DNA of 64,000 bases from Batillaria attramentaria (Eukaryota; Mollusca; Gastropoda; Batillariidae): the NCBI GenBank assembly GCA_018292915.2, contig JACVVK020000205.1, positions 835,001 through 899,000 on the forward strand. The letters are read 5' to 3'. Position numbers and translations under genes: made by a program. Positions within the stretch are counted from its first letter, which is position 1. The number at the start of each line of letters is the position of its first letter. The notes under the pieces are model-generated. The model was not told the origin of the DNA and did no database searches. It saw only the letters and a program-made list of their open reading frames with translations. Below are positions 1 through 8,028 of this stretch, piece by piece.

Positions 1-42
1 GTCCATAGTCCAAAGTGCTAACCACTACACTACGGGGGCCGG
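1..42 (-). mobile_element. SINE-2 head fragment
   Basis: The reverse complement begins with the tRNA-like head (GGCCCCCGTAGTGTAGTGG-type box A region) shared with the copies at 8.3, 13.7 and 51.0 kb. The rest of the element lies off the left edge. Confidence 0.75.
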
Positions 43-600
43 TTTTTTTTTTTTTTTTGGATCGACCCCGTTTTCCGAGTGTGCCAGTTTGTAGTGATTC
101 TTGTTGTCACGAAAAAAAACAACAAAACAAAACAAAAACAACAACAACAAAAAACAAACCAAAACCCCCCGTGATTTTCGTGATTTTTGTATTTGGTAGG
201 GCAAGGTGTATGCCAGGGGGTAGCAAGAGGAGGAAAGCTGCCAGTGATGCTGGGACGTTTTGCGAGGCAAAGTTGCCGAAGGGGGTTTGGGTGAAGTGGC
301 CTTCTGGACTAAACAGAAAGTAGTTTAGCATTACTCCAGTGAGGCCTGAGCGGAAAGCAGACGTTCAAAATTTCTAAAACTCCTGTCAGGTACGTGGCCC
401 TTGAATGGTCTGTTCATGGTAAAATTTTACGTCATGATTGTCTAGACTTTTAAGGGTGACTAAGATGTCTGGGGCTAAGAGGGAATATACAGGCATTTTG
501 ATGCCTTGTGCATTTGTATTCTTCGACCTGCAATGCAAACCCGTCGAATCCTATTGAATACAGTGCAATGCAGTCCAGTCTAGTTCAACCAAGGCCATAA
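43..600. other. Non-coding stretch left of ATP1B exon 4
   Basis: It holds a T run (about 43-58) and an AAC/AAAAC-rich stretch (about 110-165). The remainder to 600 is unique-looking sequence with no exon I could support. It should be intron of the Na+/K+-ATPase beta gene, because that gene's later exons must lie further left. Confidence 0.5.
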
Positions 601-836
601 TAATAATAATAATAATAATGAGTATTGTATAGGCGCTTTACCCAATTTCATGAATCGGCTCAAAGCGCCGAGAACTGAACCCAACACGCACGCCCACGTA
701 AATCACACACATTCTCTCACACACTGCACATAAACACATTACAATCACGTGGTGCGAAGGGTCAGCTCAGCTATTTAAATTTCGGAATTGAGAATAGCAT
801 TTATTTTTTAAATTTGCTGGGCTGAACATTTCCAAA
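601..836 (-). mobile_element. Dispersed repeat family 4 (SINE-like, ATT tail)
   Basis: Read on the minus strand, this matches the block at 42562-42826 nearly end to end. Both start near AAATGTTCAGCCCA, contain a GCGCTTTGAGCC segment and a GGGTAAAGCGCC segment, and finish in an (ATT)n tail. The length of about 240-260 bp and the simple-sequence tail suggest a SINE or a short retroposed 3' end; I see no clear tRNA head. It sits in the intron after the last visible ATP1B exon. Confidence 0.65.
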
Positions 837-903
837 GCAGAAGGGAAAACGAGATTTTGAAAATATGGTCATGCTTTCGCGTGGTACATGTTCCAGAAAT
901 CAC

Positions 904-1082
904 CTTGTTCAACCCCAAAAGGACACAGGGTTTAGCAGGCGACAAACCATAACCAAAATCGTTCTCCTCGTTGCAATTCTGCGTCAGCTGGGCGACGCTC
1001 ACGGCACAAGCCTCATCGGCTGCAGGGTCAAACCCTTGTGAGCAGTCGCGGCCAATCCCGCTGGCCTCGGCTTCAATGTACG
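904..1082 (-). CDS. ATP1B: ATP1B exon 4
   Basis: The acceptor is CCTACAG before 1082 and the donor is AAG|GTGATT at 904/903. It encodes part of the beta-subunit ectodomain, with NCNEENDFGYG and KPCVLLGLNK, the most conserved beta-subunit block. The codon split C|CG with exon 3 gives the family's LKPY. It ends in phase 0. Confidence 0.9.
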
Positions 1083-3554
1083 CTGTAGGTCGGACAAGAA
1101 AGGGTTCAGAGGTCACCGATATCAACGCAAAGCAGCAATCATTGTGGACATAACCAACAAAACAAAATAAATTATGTCATAACAAAACTATTGGTAACAT
1201 AAAGAATAACAACAAAACAGATATTGTTAAACCAATAATCCGTAATAAACCAATAATACGTAATAAATGAAATACACGTAATAATAAATCAAATACACGT
1301 TATGGTAAACCAAATGATAACACAAAACAAATTATCAAAAATAATTATTTGAGAAAAGGTCTGAGGAATTCAAACCAAGGGAAATAACAAGCCCAATGAG
1401 GTTCGGACCAAGAAGTGTATTGTCTCCCTTCCGGGAGACCAGGCTTCCAGTCTGGTATTGTCTGCTCATAGGATTGTCTGAAAAGATTTGGGCACCTGGC
1501 CTAACCTTTCTAAGTCAGGGTGGGGTGGGTGATTGGGGGTTTAACTTCCCTTTCCAGCACATAGGGTGATATCAAAGACGGGGCAACGATAAAAAGCCAG
1601 CACAAATATTTGGGCGCAGCTGGGATCGAACACACGACCCGAGCATTAGAAGTCCAACGCTCTACCATTCGACCACCCCGGCTCCCCCTTTCTAGGTCAG
1701 ACCAAGCCCATTCCTCAACTTACTAATTTATGTAAGGTATCCGCCAAAGGCTCATTTCGCTAATTATTATGCAGTGTGCACAGCTAAAACGACGCCGTTT
1801 TCCAGACTACTGGGAAATATTTCTCTCTCCCCCCCCCCCCGCCCCTCAACTCCAACCACCCCCGCGCCCTTCCCGCCCTCCCCCCGGCCCAATGATCCCT
1901 CAGTCTACACTTTCATGGTGCACTTACGTTTCAGTCTCTCTTTGATGCTCTGAACATGTGCCTTGAAGCTATCTTTCTCTCGCTCGACGAAATAAATCAG
2001 CCTGTTTCTTTCATCGGGCATTGGCCGGAAACCCATACCTGCAAAGAGAAACAGACAGATTATCAGTTGTCACGTGGCACCCGAAAACAGGGCTGAACTC
2101 GCTGGGTATACTGTTTTGAGCTAGACTAGTCGAACGGTCACCGGGTGCATGGATCTATCACTGTCTCTTCCAACTTCAAACACTGACATAGTTTGAGTGT
2201 TTGTTGTTGTTGTTGTTGTTTTATTGTCCCTTTCGGGAAATTCGGACTGCTTCTCCCGGGGGGAAGCGCGCGTCGCCGCTGTGCAGCGCCACCCGATACC
2301 TAACTTATTTTTCAGTTTTGGTGGGGAAAGGGGGGAGGGGGGGGGGTGAAGCAGATGAGCAACCCGGTAGCCAGGAAAAACCGGTATCACATATCACAAG
2401 CTCGACCTGGGCTCAAACCCCCGCTTCCTCGCCGTGACAGCGGTGACGGCCGTTCATTAGCGCAGCGGCTAAGTCCGACGCGCTACCTATCAGACCACTG
2501 CTCACCCCACAAAATTAATAACTCAAAAATGATACGTTGACCTTTCAGCCGTGTATTCGCATCCTGCGTTACTTTTAACTGCATACGTAAAAAAAGACTA
2601 AATTAGTAAGTCTGTAGATCTTGAATCTGGATTATTACCGTTATAAGGGAAACTGGGTCCCTTAAAACTGTTAGACGGATCACGTATGCGTATGGCAGAC
2701 TTCCCCTCGGCGCATGCTCATTACGCCCACCCCCCCCCCCAAACAAACACCCCCCCCCCCCAAGCAAAAACAAAACAAAACAAAAACAAAAACAACAAAA
2801 AACAACAAAAAACCCAACAACCAAAAACCAACCAACCAACCAAACAAACAAACAAACAAACAAACAAAAAACAAAACAAACAAAAAACAAAACAAAACAA
2901 GACAAAACAAAACAACAAAATAAAACAAAACAAAACAACAAAATAAAACAAAACAAAACACCAATACACCAAAACAAAAGAAAACAAAACAACCCCCCAA
3001 AAAACAAACAAACAAACTAACAAAAAAAAAAACCAACCAGTGGTGGGCGCCTATTACGGACAGCTATTTTAGTGAACTGACCTGGAATATCCAAATAGCT
3101 GGAATCTCCAACCAGTTTGGGACAGTCCGCATCAATAGTCTGGAAGAACACTGCCATCAAACCGACGAAGAAACCTGTCAAGCATACGTAGTAGATGACG
3201 TAGAACGTGCAGATTTCAGCTGAAAAATAATGAAGAAATAATGACGTCGATGTCTTTCATCTTGAAATCACCCCTTGTTTCTTTCAAATGAAGCCGTGGG
3301 CGTATCGCGTTGTGGCATTGCAAAAACAAACAAACAAACAAACAAACAAACAAACAAACAAAAAATCCCAAAACAGCGACACAAAACAAGACAAAAACTG
3401 TTACAAATAATAATAATTAAAGAAAAAACAAATAAAATAAAACGCCGCCCCCTCTAAAATAGAAACGAGCAAACAAACAAAAAACAACCGAACAAAACAA
3501 ACAACAACAGCAACAGAACAAGAAAAAAAAATAGAAGAAACACACTGACACACA

Positions 3555-3585
<31 letters not shown>

Positions 3586-3690
3586 GCGCTATTACTTACC
3601 CCAGCTTCTTGCGCCTCTGCCAAGGAATTTCTTTTCTTTTCCATTCCAAACGAAGAGGGCCAAGCCTCGCATTTCCTCCCGAAGTCTCTG
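904..3690 (-). CDS. ATP1B: Na+/K+-ATPase beta subunit, 5' part (four exons visible)
   Basis: This encodes the beta subunit of the plasma-membrane Na+/K+ (or H+/K+) pump: a type II membrane glycoprotein needed for folding and delivery of the alpha subunit. Exons on the minus strand are about 3690-3600, 3219-3082, 2038-1928 and 1082-904. All junctions are GT..AG and keep frame after the first exon. The joined protein shows the family order: a cytoplasmic LFVWNGKEKKFLGR..SW motif, one transmembrane helix (FYVIYYVCLTGFFVGLMAV), the FFQTID stretch, PGMGFRPMPDE, LKPY, and the extracellular NCNEENDFGYG..KPCVLL motif. The last part of the ectodomain would lie left of position 1. The start is unresolved: the ATG at 3709-3707 is one base out of frame with the homologous exon 1 reading. 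SINEs lie in its introns. Confidence 0.88.
1519..1686 (-). mobile_element. SINE-1 copy in ATP1B intron 3
   Basis: On the minus strand: a tRNA-like head (CGAATGGTAGAGCGTTGG), then the body with AAATATTTGTGCTGGC, then the (CACCC) tail. It is flanked by 14-bp direct repeats, 1505-1518 and 1687-1700, differing at one base (CCTTTCTAAGTCAG / CCTTTCTAGGTCAG). This is good evidence for target-primed insertion. Confidence 0.88.
1928..2038 (-). CDS. ATP1B: ATP1B exon 3
   Basis: The acceptor is TTTGCAG before 2038 and the donor is AAAC|GTAAGTG at 1928/1927. The 111-bp exon encodes GMGFRPMPDERNR..IYFVEREKDSFK..HVQSIKERLK, the region just outside the membrane that is conserved in beta subunits (PGLxxRP-type motif). 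Confidence 0.9.
2196..2507 (-). mobile_element. SINE-3 copy in ATP1B intron 2
   Basis: On the minus strand: a tRNA-like head beginning GGTGAGCAGTGGTCTGATAG, with a box-B-like GTTTGAGCCC about 90 bp in, a body with CTGGCTACCGGG and GGTGGCGCTG, and a (CAA)n tail. It matches the plus-strand copy at 22211-22518 over most of its length, so this is a family and not a tRNA gene. The long gap between box A and box B suggests an enlarged anticodon region. Confidence 0.75.
2730..3035. repeat. C runs followed by A/C-only tract
   Basis: About 300 bp of the plus strand is almost free of G and T (ACAAA, CAAA and ACCA units), preceded by two C runs. It lies in ATP1B intron 2. Long reading frames through it are compositional artefacts. 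Confidence 0.9.
3082..3219 (-). CDS. ATP1B: ATP1B exon 2 (transmembrane helix)
   Basis: The acceptor is TTTTTCAG before 3219 and the donor is CCAG|GTCAGT at 3082/3081. It encodes the single membrane-spanning helix, with FYVIYYVCLTGFFVGLMAVF and then FQTIDADCPKL. Tyr/Phe-rich helices of this kind are typical of P-type ATPase beta subunits. Confidence 0.92.
3320..3590. repeat. AAAC-rich and CA/CG simple repeats
   Basis: (CAAA)n occurs around 3325-3362, degenerate A/C-rich sequence to about 3540, then (CA)n turning into (CG)n at about 3546-3588. The last block directly abuts the donor side of ATP1B exon 1. Confidence 0.9.
3600..3690 (-). CDS. ATP1B: ATP1B first visible exon (start unresolved)
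   Basis: The donor TGGG|GTAAGT at 3600/3599 is strong. The frame that joins exon 2 reads ..WALFVWNGKEKKFLGRGARSW, the cytoplasmic beta-subunit motif (family: WN..K..FLGRT..SW). In that frame no ATG lies between an upstream stop (about 3698) and the motif. The ATG at 3709 is open but in another frame. An upstream start exon, or a one-base error near the GGGCCC at about 3658-3663, would explain this. Confidence 0.7.
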
Positions 3691-3709
3691 ACTTGTCAGC
3701 GTTGGCATT

Positions 3710-4303
3710 GCTTTGCTGATAATATTATTTATCTGGAGAGCCTTCTGTTGTCAGACGACTGACTTGCAGGCTTTATCATCAGGGAAGCAAAATTACGACC
3801 AGCGGGTGTAGTTATAGCGACGCAGTAGGTCACTTGTTCATGATTCGAAACGGAAGAAAATCCACAAATGTCCTAAGATTTGACATGCTGAAGGTCACTG
3901 TGGGGCTCAATATGCAAGGCATTTATGTACATCCCGATCTTCTTCCGCTACGACGACATCTGACTTCCCTGATATATCCTGCACAGTCCGCTGTCCCTAA
4001 TTACAACGAGTTGACAGGAAATATCAGACCAGCAGTCCATCCGATTACACATAGCAGCAGACTTTGTCTATATAGTCCGGGCTTCGCTGCGCTTCAAGTA
4101 TTAAGACTTACGAAATTTTGAGGAGGAGTTTGACAAACTGCTGAACAAAAGGAGTGGTAGACTGAGACTGCCAAATGTGCACACGCAGCGTTAGGCGGAT
4201 TCATTCCTCCCGAAAGCTGTTGCTACCGCGAATGACACTCACCAAAGAGCACATGAAAAACCGCCATCTCCTTCCTTTGCTCTTAAACTTAATCTCTTGA
4301 ATA

Positions 4304-4339
<36 letters not shown>

Positions 4340-4400
4340 GGTGTTCCAGTACAGAGCTGTGATAATGTACTTAATTCATTATTATTGTGGCAATTTTAAG
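3710..4400. other. 5' flank of ATP1B
   Basis: This is unique-looking sequence with a (GA)n run at about 4304-4339. No exon or second gene could be supported. The core promoter of ATP1B should lie here or further right, but I see no convincing TATA or initiator element. Confidence 0.4.
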
Positions 4401-4429
4401 TGTGTGTCTTGTTATTTGTTGGAGAGGTT

Positions 4430-4750
4430 TGTTTACATACATGTAGTCAGTTTACTGCGGTGTCATGGCGGCAAGCCCAATCTAGCAGAGTGTTTAGGCA
4501 GCCGCAGACCCGGTAACATTAGGGTGGGTGAGTGGGTGTTTCGGGGTTTCACGTCCTTTTCCACCACATACGGGTGATATCAAAGATGGGGCAACGATGA
4601 CAAAGCCAGCACAAATATTTGGCCCTAGCCGGAATACGAACTCACGACCCGAGTATTAGAAGTCCAACGCTCTTACCATTCAGCCACCCCGGCTCCCCCG
4701 GTAACAATAGAGTGAAATGCCTAAAGACATAGTAGCCAAGGTTAATTGTT
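4430..4750. repeat. Older dispersed repeat, copy 1, split by SINE-1
   Basis: ACATGTAGTCAGTTTACTGC, TCATGGCGGCA, AGCAGAGTG and TTAGGCAGC recur in the same order at 4990-5275. Here the copy is broken by SINE-1 at 4523-4696, with flanking CCCGGTAACATTAG / CCCGGTAACAATAG. Confidence 0.7.
4523..4696 (-). mobile_element. SINE-1 copy with target-site duplication
   Basis: It carries the full head, body and tail of SINE-1 on the minus strand. The direct repeats flanking it are 4509-4522 and 4697-4710 (14 bp, one mismatch). Confidence 0.9.
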
Positions 4751-4754
4751 TGTT

Positions 4755-4850
4755 TTGCGAGCAATACGTCCTTTTTCACGACATAAGATTGATATCAAAG
4801 ACGAGGCAAAGAGAAAAGCGACAGCAGAAATGATCTACCTAAACTGGTTT
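4755..4850 (-). mobile_element. Diverged SINE-1-like 3' fragment
   Basis: It contains a GATATCAAAGACGAGGC segment and a preceding ACGTCCTTTTTCAC segment as in SINE-1, but with many changes and no tRNA head. A similar variant occurs at 5750-5835. Confidence 0.55.
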
Positions 4851-4989
4851 CAGATCTTTGAGAAGAACTATCAATGACGCGACTGAAGGAACCGTTAACT
4901 CATTCGTGATAGGAAACTTCGATCAAAGGTTCAGCCACGTATTTGCTCATAAAACTGAATTCTCGATTTATTTCTCATTAAGTTCACAA

Positions 4990-5280
4990 AATGTCACATG
5001 TAGTCAGTTTACTGCAGTTTCGATCATGGCGGCAGGCGCAGGCCAGCAGAGTGATTAGGCAGGGTGGGTGGGTGGGTGGGTGGGGGGTTTAACGTCCTTT
5101 TCCACCACGTAAGGGTGATATCAAAGACGGGGCAACGATGAAAAAGCCAGCACAAATATTTGGCCCCAGCCGGGATACGAACTCACGACCCGAGCATCAG
5201 AAGTCCAACGCTCTACCATTCGGCCACCCCGGCTCCCCTGTGATTAGGCAGCGGTAGACCCAGACACAATACAGTTAAAT
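4990..5280. repeat. Older dispersed repeat, copy 2, split by SINE-1
   Basis: This is the second copy of the repeat at 4430-4750. It has its own SINE-1 (5063-5239) at a different position, shown by the different target duplication. Confidence 0.7.
5063..5239 (-). mobile_element. SINE-1 copy with 12-bp target-site duplication
   Basis: A full-length SINE-1 on the minus strand. It is flanked by GTGATTAGGCAG at 5051-5062 and again at 5240-5251, identical. Confidence 0.93.
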
Positions 5281-5309
5281 GGACGCGTATAAAAAAAAAA
5301 ATTCTCATT

Positions 5310-5488
5310 TTTCGGAACTTCATTGTGGAATTCTCTTCCTGTCCATGTTAGGCACAGTCGGTCAGCCTCATCGTTTAAAAAAAGCCTCTTTAAATATCTA
5401 TTAGCCAACAATTCACAAATAATGATAAAAAAGGTACCACACGTTTACATATATGTGGACATACTAGTTCATGCATGCGGTAATTTTG

Positions 5489-5580
<92 letters not shown>

Positions 5581-5716
5581 GTTTCATGTTCCACTTTTAA
5601 GTATGTTCATTTTGGCTTTTTTGTTTATTTGTTTGTTTTGCAAAACGACAAGTTGAAAATTGAAAACCAAAACTTCCACCGTTTTCAAATAAAGTTATTT
5701 CAATTTCAATTTCAGT
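5310..5716 (+). mobile_element. 3' end of a non-LTR retrotransposon, with (TG)n
   Basis: The first 90 bases read LWNSLPVHVR..RSASSFKKSLFKYLL, the standard C-terminus of the reverse-transcriptase ORF of CR1/L2/Jockey-type LINEs (WNSLP motif followed by FK..L). A 90-bp (TG)n interrupts the sequence at about 5488-5578. The fragment ends at an AATAAA-like site and the repeated tail ATTTCAATTTCAATTTCA (about 5698-5715). It is a 5'-truncated dead copy. Confidence 0.7.
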
Positions 5717-5749
5717 AGTCAAGTGTTTTTTTTTTGTTTTTGTTTTTTG

Positions 5750-5838
5750 TTTTTGGCGAGCGTTACTTCCTTTTCACCACATCAGATTCATATCAAAGAC
5801 GAGGCGAAGAGGAACGCGACGGGAGAAATTTGGCTCTC
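5750..5838 (-). mobile_element. Diverged SINE-1-like 3' fragment
   Basis: The same variant as 4755-4850 (GGCGAGCGTTAC.., ATATCAAAGACGAGGCG). It ends just 3' of the gene A stop codon, so it probably lies in the gene A 3' UTR or flank. Confidence 0.5.
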
Positions 5839-5847
5839 ATCCACCAT

Positions 5848-8028
5848 TCACTCTTGGCGAGGATTTGACAGAATTTCTTCGATCTGACCTTTGGACACGC
5901 TTCCGTTCTTCAGCAGCATCTTGATAACGTCCAAGGCACCGTATGCGGTGTGGACGGTATTCTGGCTTGTAACGCTGACTCGCATCGTCTGTATCTTGGA
6001 CTCCACGATCTTTTTCATCCGGGCTTCACCTGCCAGCCTCCTGCGCTCCAACATGACGTTCAGGGTGTAGAGAAAAGGGTTGAGGGCGGAGTTCAAAGGC
6101 AGGATGAAGATCACCATGGCAACGTTGACCTCTCCAGGCACAGGGACGCTGTTAGAAGCGAGCAGTCCCAACAGGCCGATGGGAAACCAGCAGAGAAAGT
6201 CCGTCACGGCGATGGTGATCAACCGGCGGGCGATGGTCAGGTCTTTGGATTTTCGGGTGGTGTCTGCACCTCTCATGCTGTTACTGCGAATGGACCAGTA
6301 GATGAAGACCTGTCCTGCGGCGATGAGAACAAAGAGGACGAAGTTGACGACGATCATCACGACGAAGGAATAGTCCTGACCGGGGAAGTCATTCCTAGTG
6401 ATAGGCAGAGGAAGACAGATCCCAGTCTGCCCGTAAAACTGCCAGCCTGACGTCACAGGGAAAAGAGGCGTGGAAGCAAGAACGACCCCTGCGATCCAGG
6501 CAACTGCGCACGCTACCTGCGCAGACCTCTTCTGGAAGTGAAGCTGACTGAAAGGGAAACGGAGCACCAGGAAGCGGTCGAGGGTGATGAGACAGATGAT
6601 GAAGGCCGACACTTCGCTAGACAGCAGCGAGAGGAACCCGGCCGCCTTGCACGCAGCGCTCTCTTTCCACGCGACGTCGTTCCACAGATACGTTCCTTGG
6701 TAGAGTCGGTCCGCAACCCCGATTACCGCAAGGTACACGCCCATCAGGAAGTCGGCCACGCACAGATGGGTCACGAAGACGTCAAAACCAAGACCAGTGG
6801 TCGCTTTTTGAATGAACACCCGATACAAGAAGCTGCCGAAGTTTCCTACCAAAGCTAAGGCGGCAAAAGCAGATAGGAACACCCTGTACACGTCTGAACG
6901 AAGAAGAGCCTCGCACGATGAGATTTCATCAGAAGGAGCCTGACAGTCTGATAAACTAGACCCAGACGGGAGCATGTCTGGGCAACAAAGCTTGTAGTTG
7001 TCAGCGTAGATGATCTCCAGCTCAGTCAAACCGTGGAACAAGCTTTCCTGGAAAAGAGACATGGGACAACCGCGTAGGTCAAGCATTCGAAGTTTCTCCA
7101 GCTTCTGGAAACCGTCGCCAAGGACCTGATTAACGTTACTTCCGGACATGTTCAAGATCCGAAGACTGGGAAACACGGAGAAGAAAGAGGCGTTCAGCTC
7201 GGGCAGATCAGTCAAAGACAAGTCCAGAATCTGAAGGACTGGAAGGCCCTGCTGGAAATCAAGCTCGGTGAAAAGGCGTAAGCCCAGAGGATTTCCTGCG
7301 AGAATCAGCTCCTTCAGATTACCCAAACCCTTAATGTACTGGCCGTTGATACTCGTCAGTAGATTGTCTCTCAGGTCCAACAACCGTAAATTTGGGAGGG
7401 GAGGCACGTCAAACGTGGTAAGATTGCAGTCAGCAAGGATTAATCCTATCAACAACGTGTTATGTCTGAGGTCCAAGGCAGACACATCGACCCCACTGGC
7501 GTCTAGAAAGCGTAGTTCAGGAAAGTCACCAGCATGGAAAGTTTTCTCGCAAGAAAAGCTCTGCCCATCACAAACGCAGTGCTGTGGGCATGTAAAATTG
7601 CACAGCAGTTCGTCATCGTGTTCTGGACACTGGAACACCGCGTCACAGACATCGTCTGGATGTAGGCAGATTTTAGAACCTCTACATCGATAGAGCCCGG
7701 GACACGTGTAGCTGTCACACGCCGCCTCGTCCTCTTTGCCTGGACAGTCGTACACACCGTTGCAGCGCACGTACACCGGCAGGCAATAAAAGATGGTCTG
7801 GCACTGGAAGTGGGTTTCTGGGCAGTAGTTTGACGCGTTTTGATTGATTGGATACCACGAGCTGTCTGGGCGCCAGATATGGAAGCTACCGCGTCCGTCG
7901 AAGGTGATGACGCGTGGTGGCTCCGGCGTCTGGATCTCAACCACGTTGACGAAGGGGATGCACTGTGCTTCGTCTGCACCGTTGACACACTGGGCCATGC
8001 CGTCACATTCCTGGTCCATTGGGAGACA
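5848..8028 (-). CDS. Gene A exon 5: LDLa x3, LRRs, 7TM, stop
   Basis: The acceptor is TTTCTCCACCCAG before 8028. It opens in the middle of an LDLa module (CLPMDQECDG..CVNGADE). Two more follow (CNGVYDCPGKEDEAAC; CDAVFQCPEHDDELLC), then an LRR N-cap (CPQHCVCDGQSFSC), about seven LRRs and the hinge with CCP..C.AP.DEISSC. TM1 has LVGN, TM2 LCVADF, TM3 LITLDRF, TM6 FLCWFPIGLLG and TM7 LNSALNPFLYT. The tail is about 60 residues and ends NPRQE. The TGA stop is at 5850-5848. Confidence 0.93.
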   Translation of the reverse strand, partial: CLPMDQECDGMAQCVNGADEAQCIPFVNVVEIQTPEPPRVITFDGRGSFHIWRPDSSWYPINQNASNYCPETHFQCQTIFYCLPVYVRCNGVYDCPGKEDEAACDSYTCPGLYRCRGSKICLHPDDVCDAVFQCPEHDDELLCNFTCPQHCVCDGQSFSCEKTFHAGDFPELRFLDASGVDVSALDLRHNTLLIGLILADCNLTTFDVPPLPNLRLLDLRDNLLTSINGQYIKGLGNLKELILAGNPLGLRLFTELDFQQGLPVLQILDLSLTDLPELNASFFSVFPSLRILNMSGSNVNQVLGDGFQKLEKLRMLDLRGCPMSLFQESLFHGLTELEIIYADNYKLCCPDMLPSGSSLSDCQAPSDEISSCEALLRSDVYRVFLSAFAALALVGNFGSFLYRVFIQKATTGLGFDVFVTHLCVADFLMGVYLAVIGVADRLYQGTYLWNDVAWKESAACKAAGFLSLLSSEVSAFIICLITLDRFLVLRFPFSQLHFQKRSAQVACAVAWIAGVVLASTPLFPVTSGWQFYGQTGICLPLPITRNDFPGQDYSFVVMIVVNFVLFVLIAAGQVFIYWSIRSNSMRGADTTRKSKDLTIARRLITIAVTDFLCWFPIGLLGLLASNSVPVPGEVNVAMVIFILPLNSALNPFLYTLNVMLERRRLAGEARMKKIVESKIQTMRVSVTSQNTVHTAYGALDVIKMLLKNGSVSKGQIEEILSNPRQE

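Noticed and set aside
5471..5656. Open frames in (TG)n/(CA)n tracts across the window
   Set aside because: Cys-Val or Thr-His dipeptide runs from microsatellites only.
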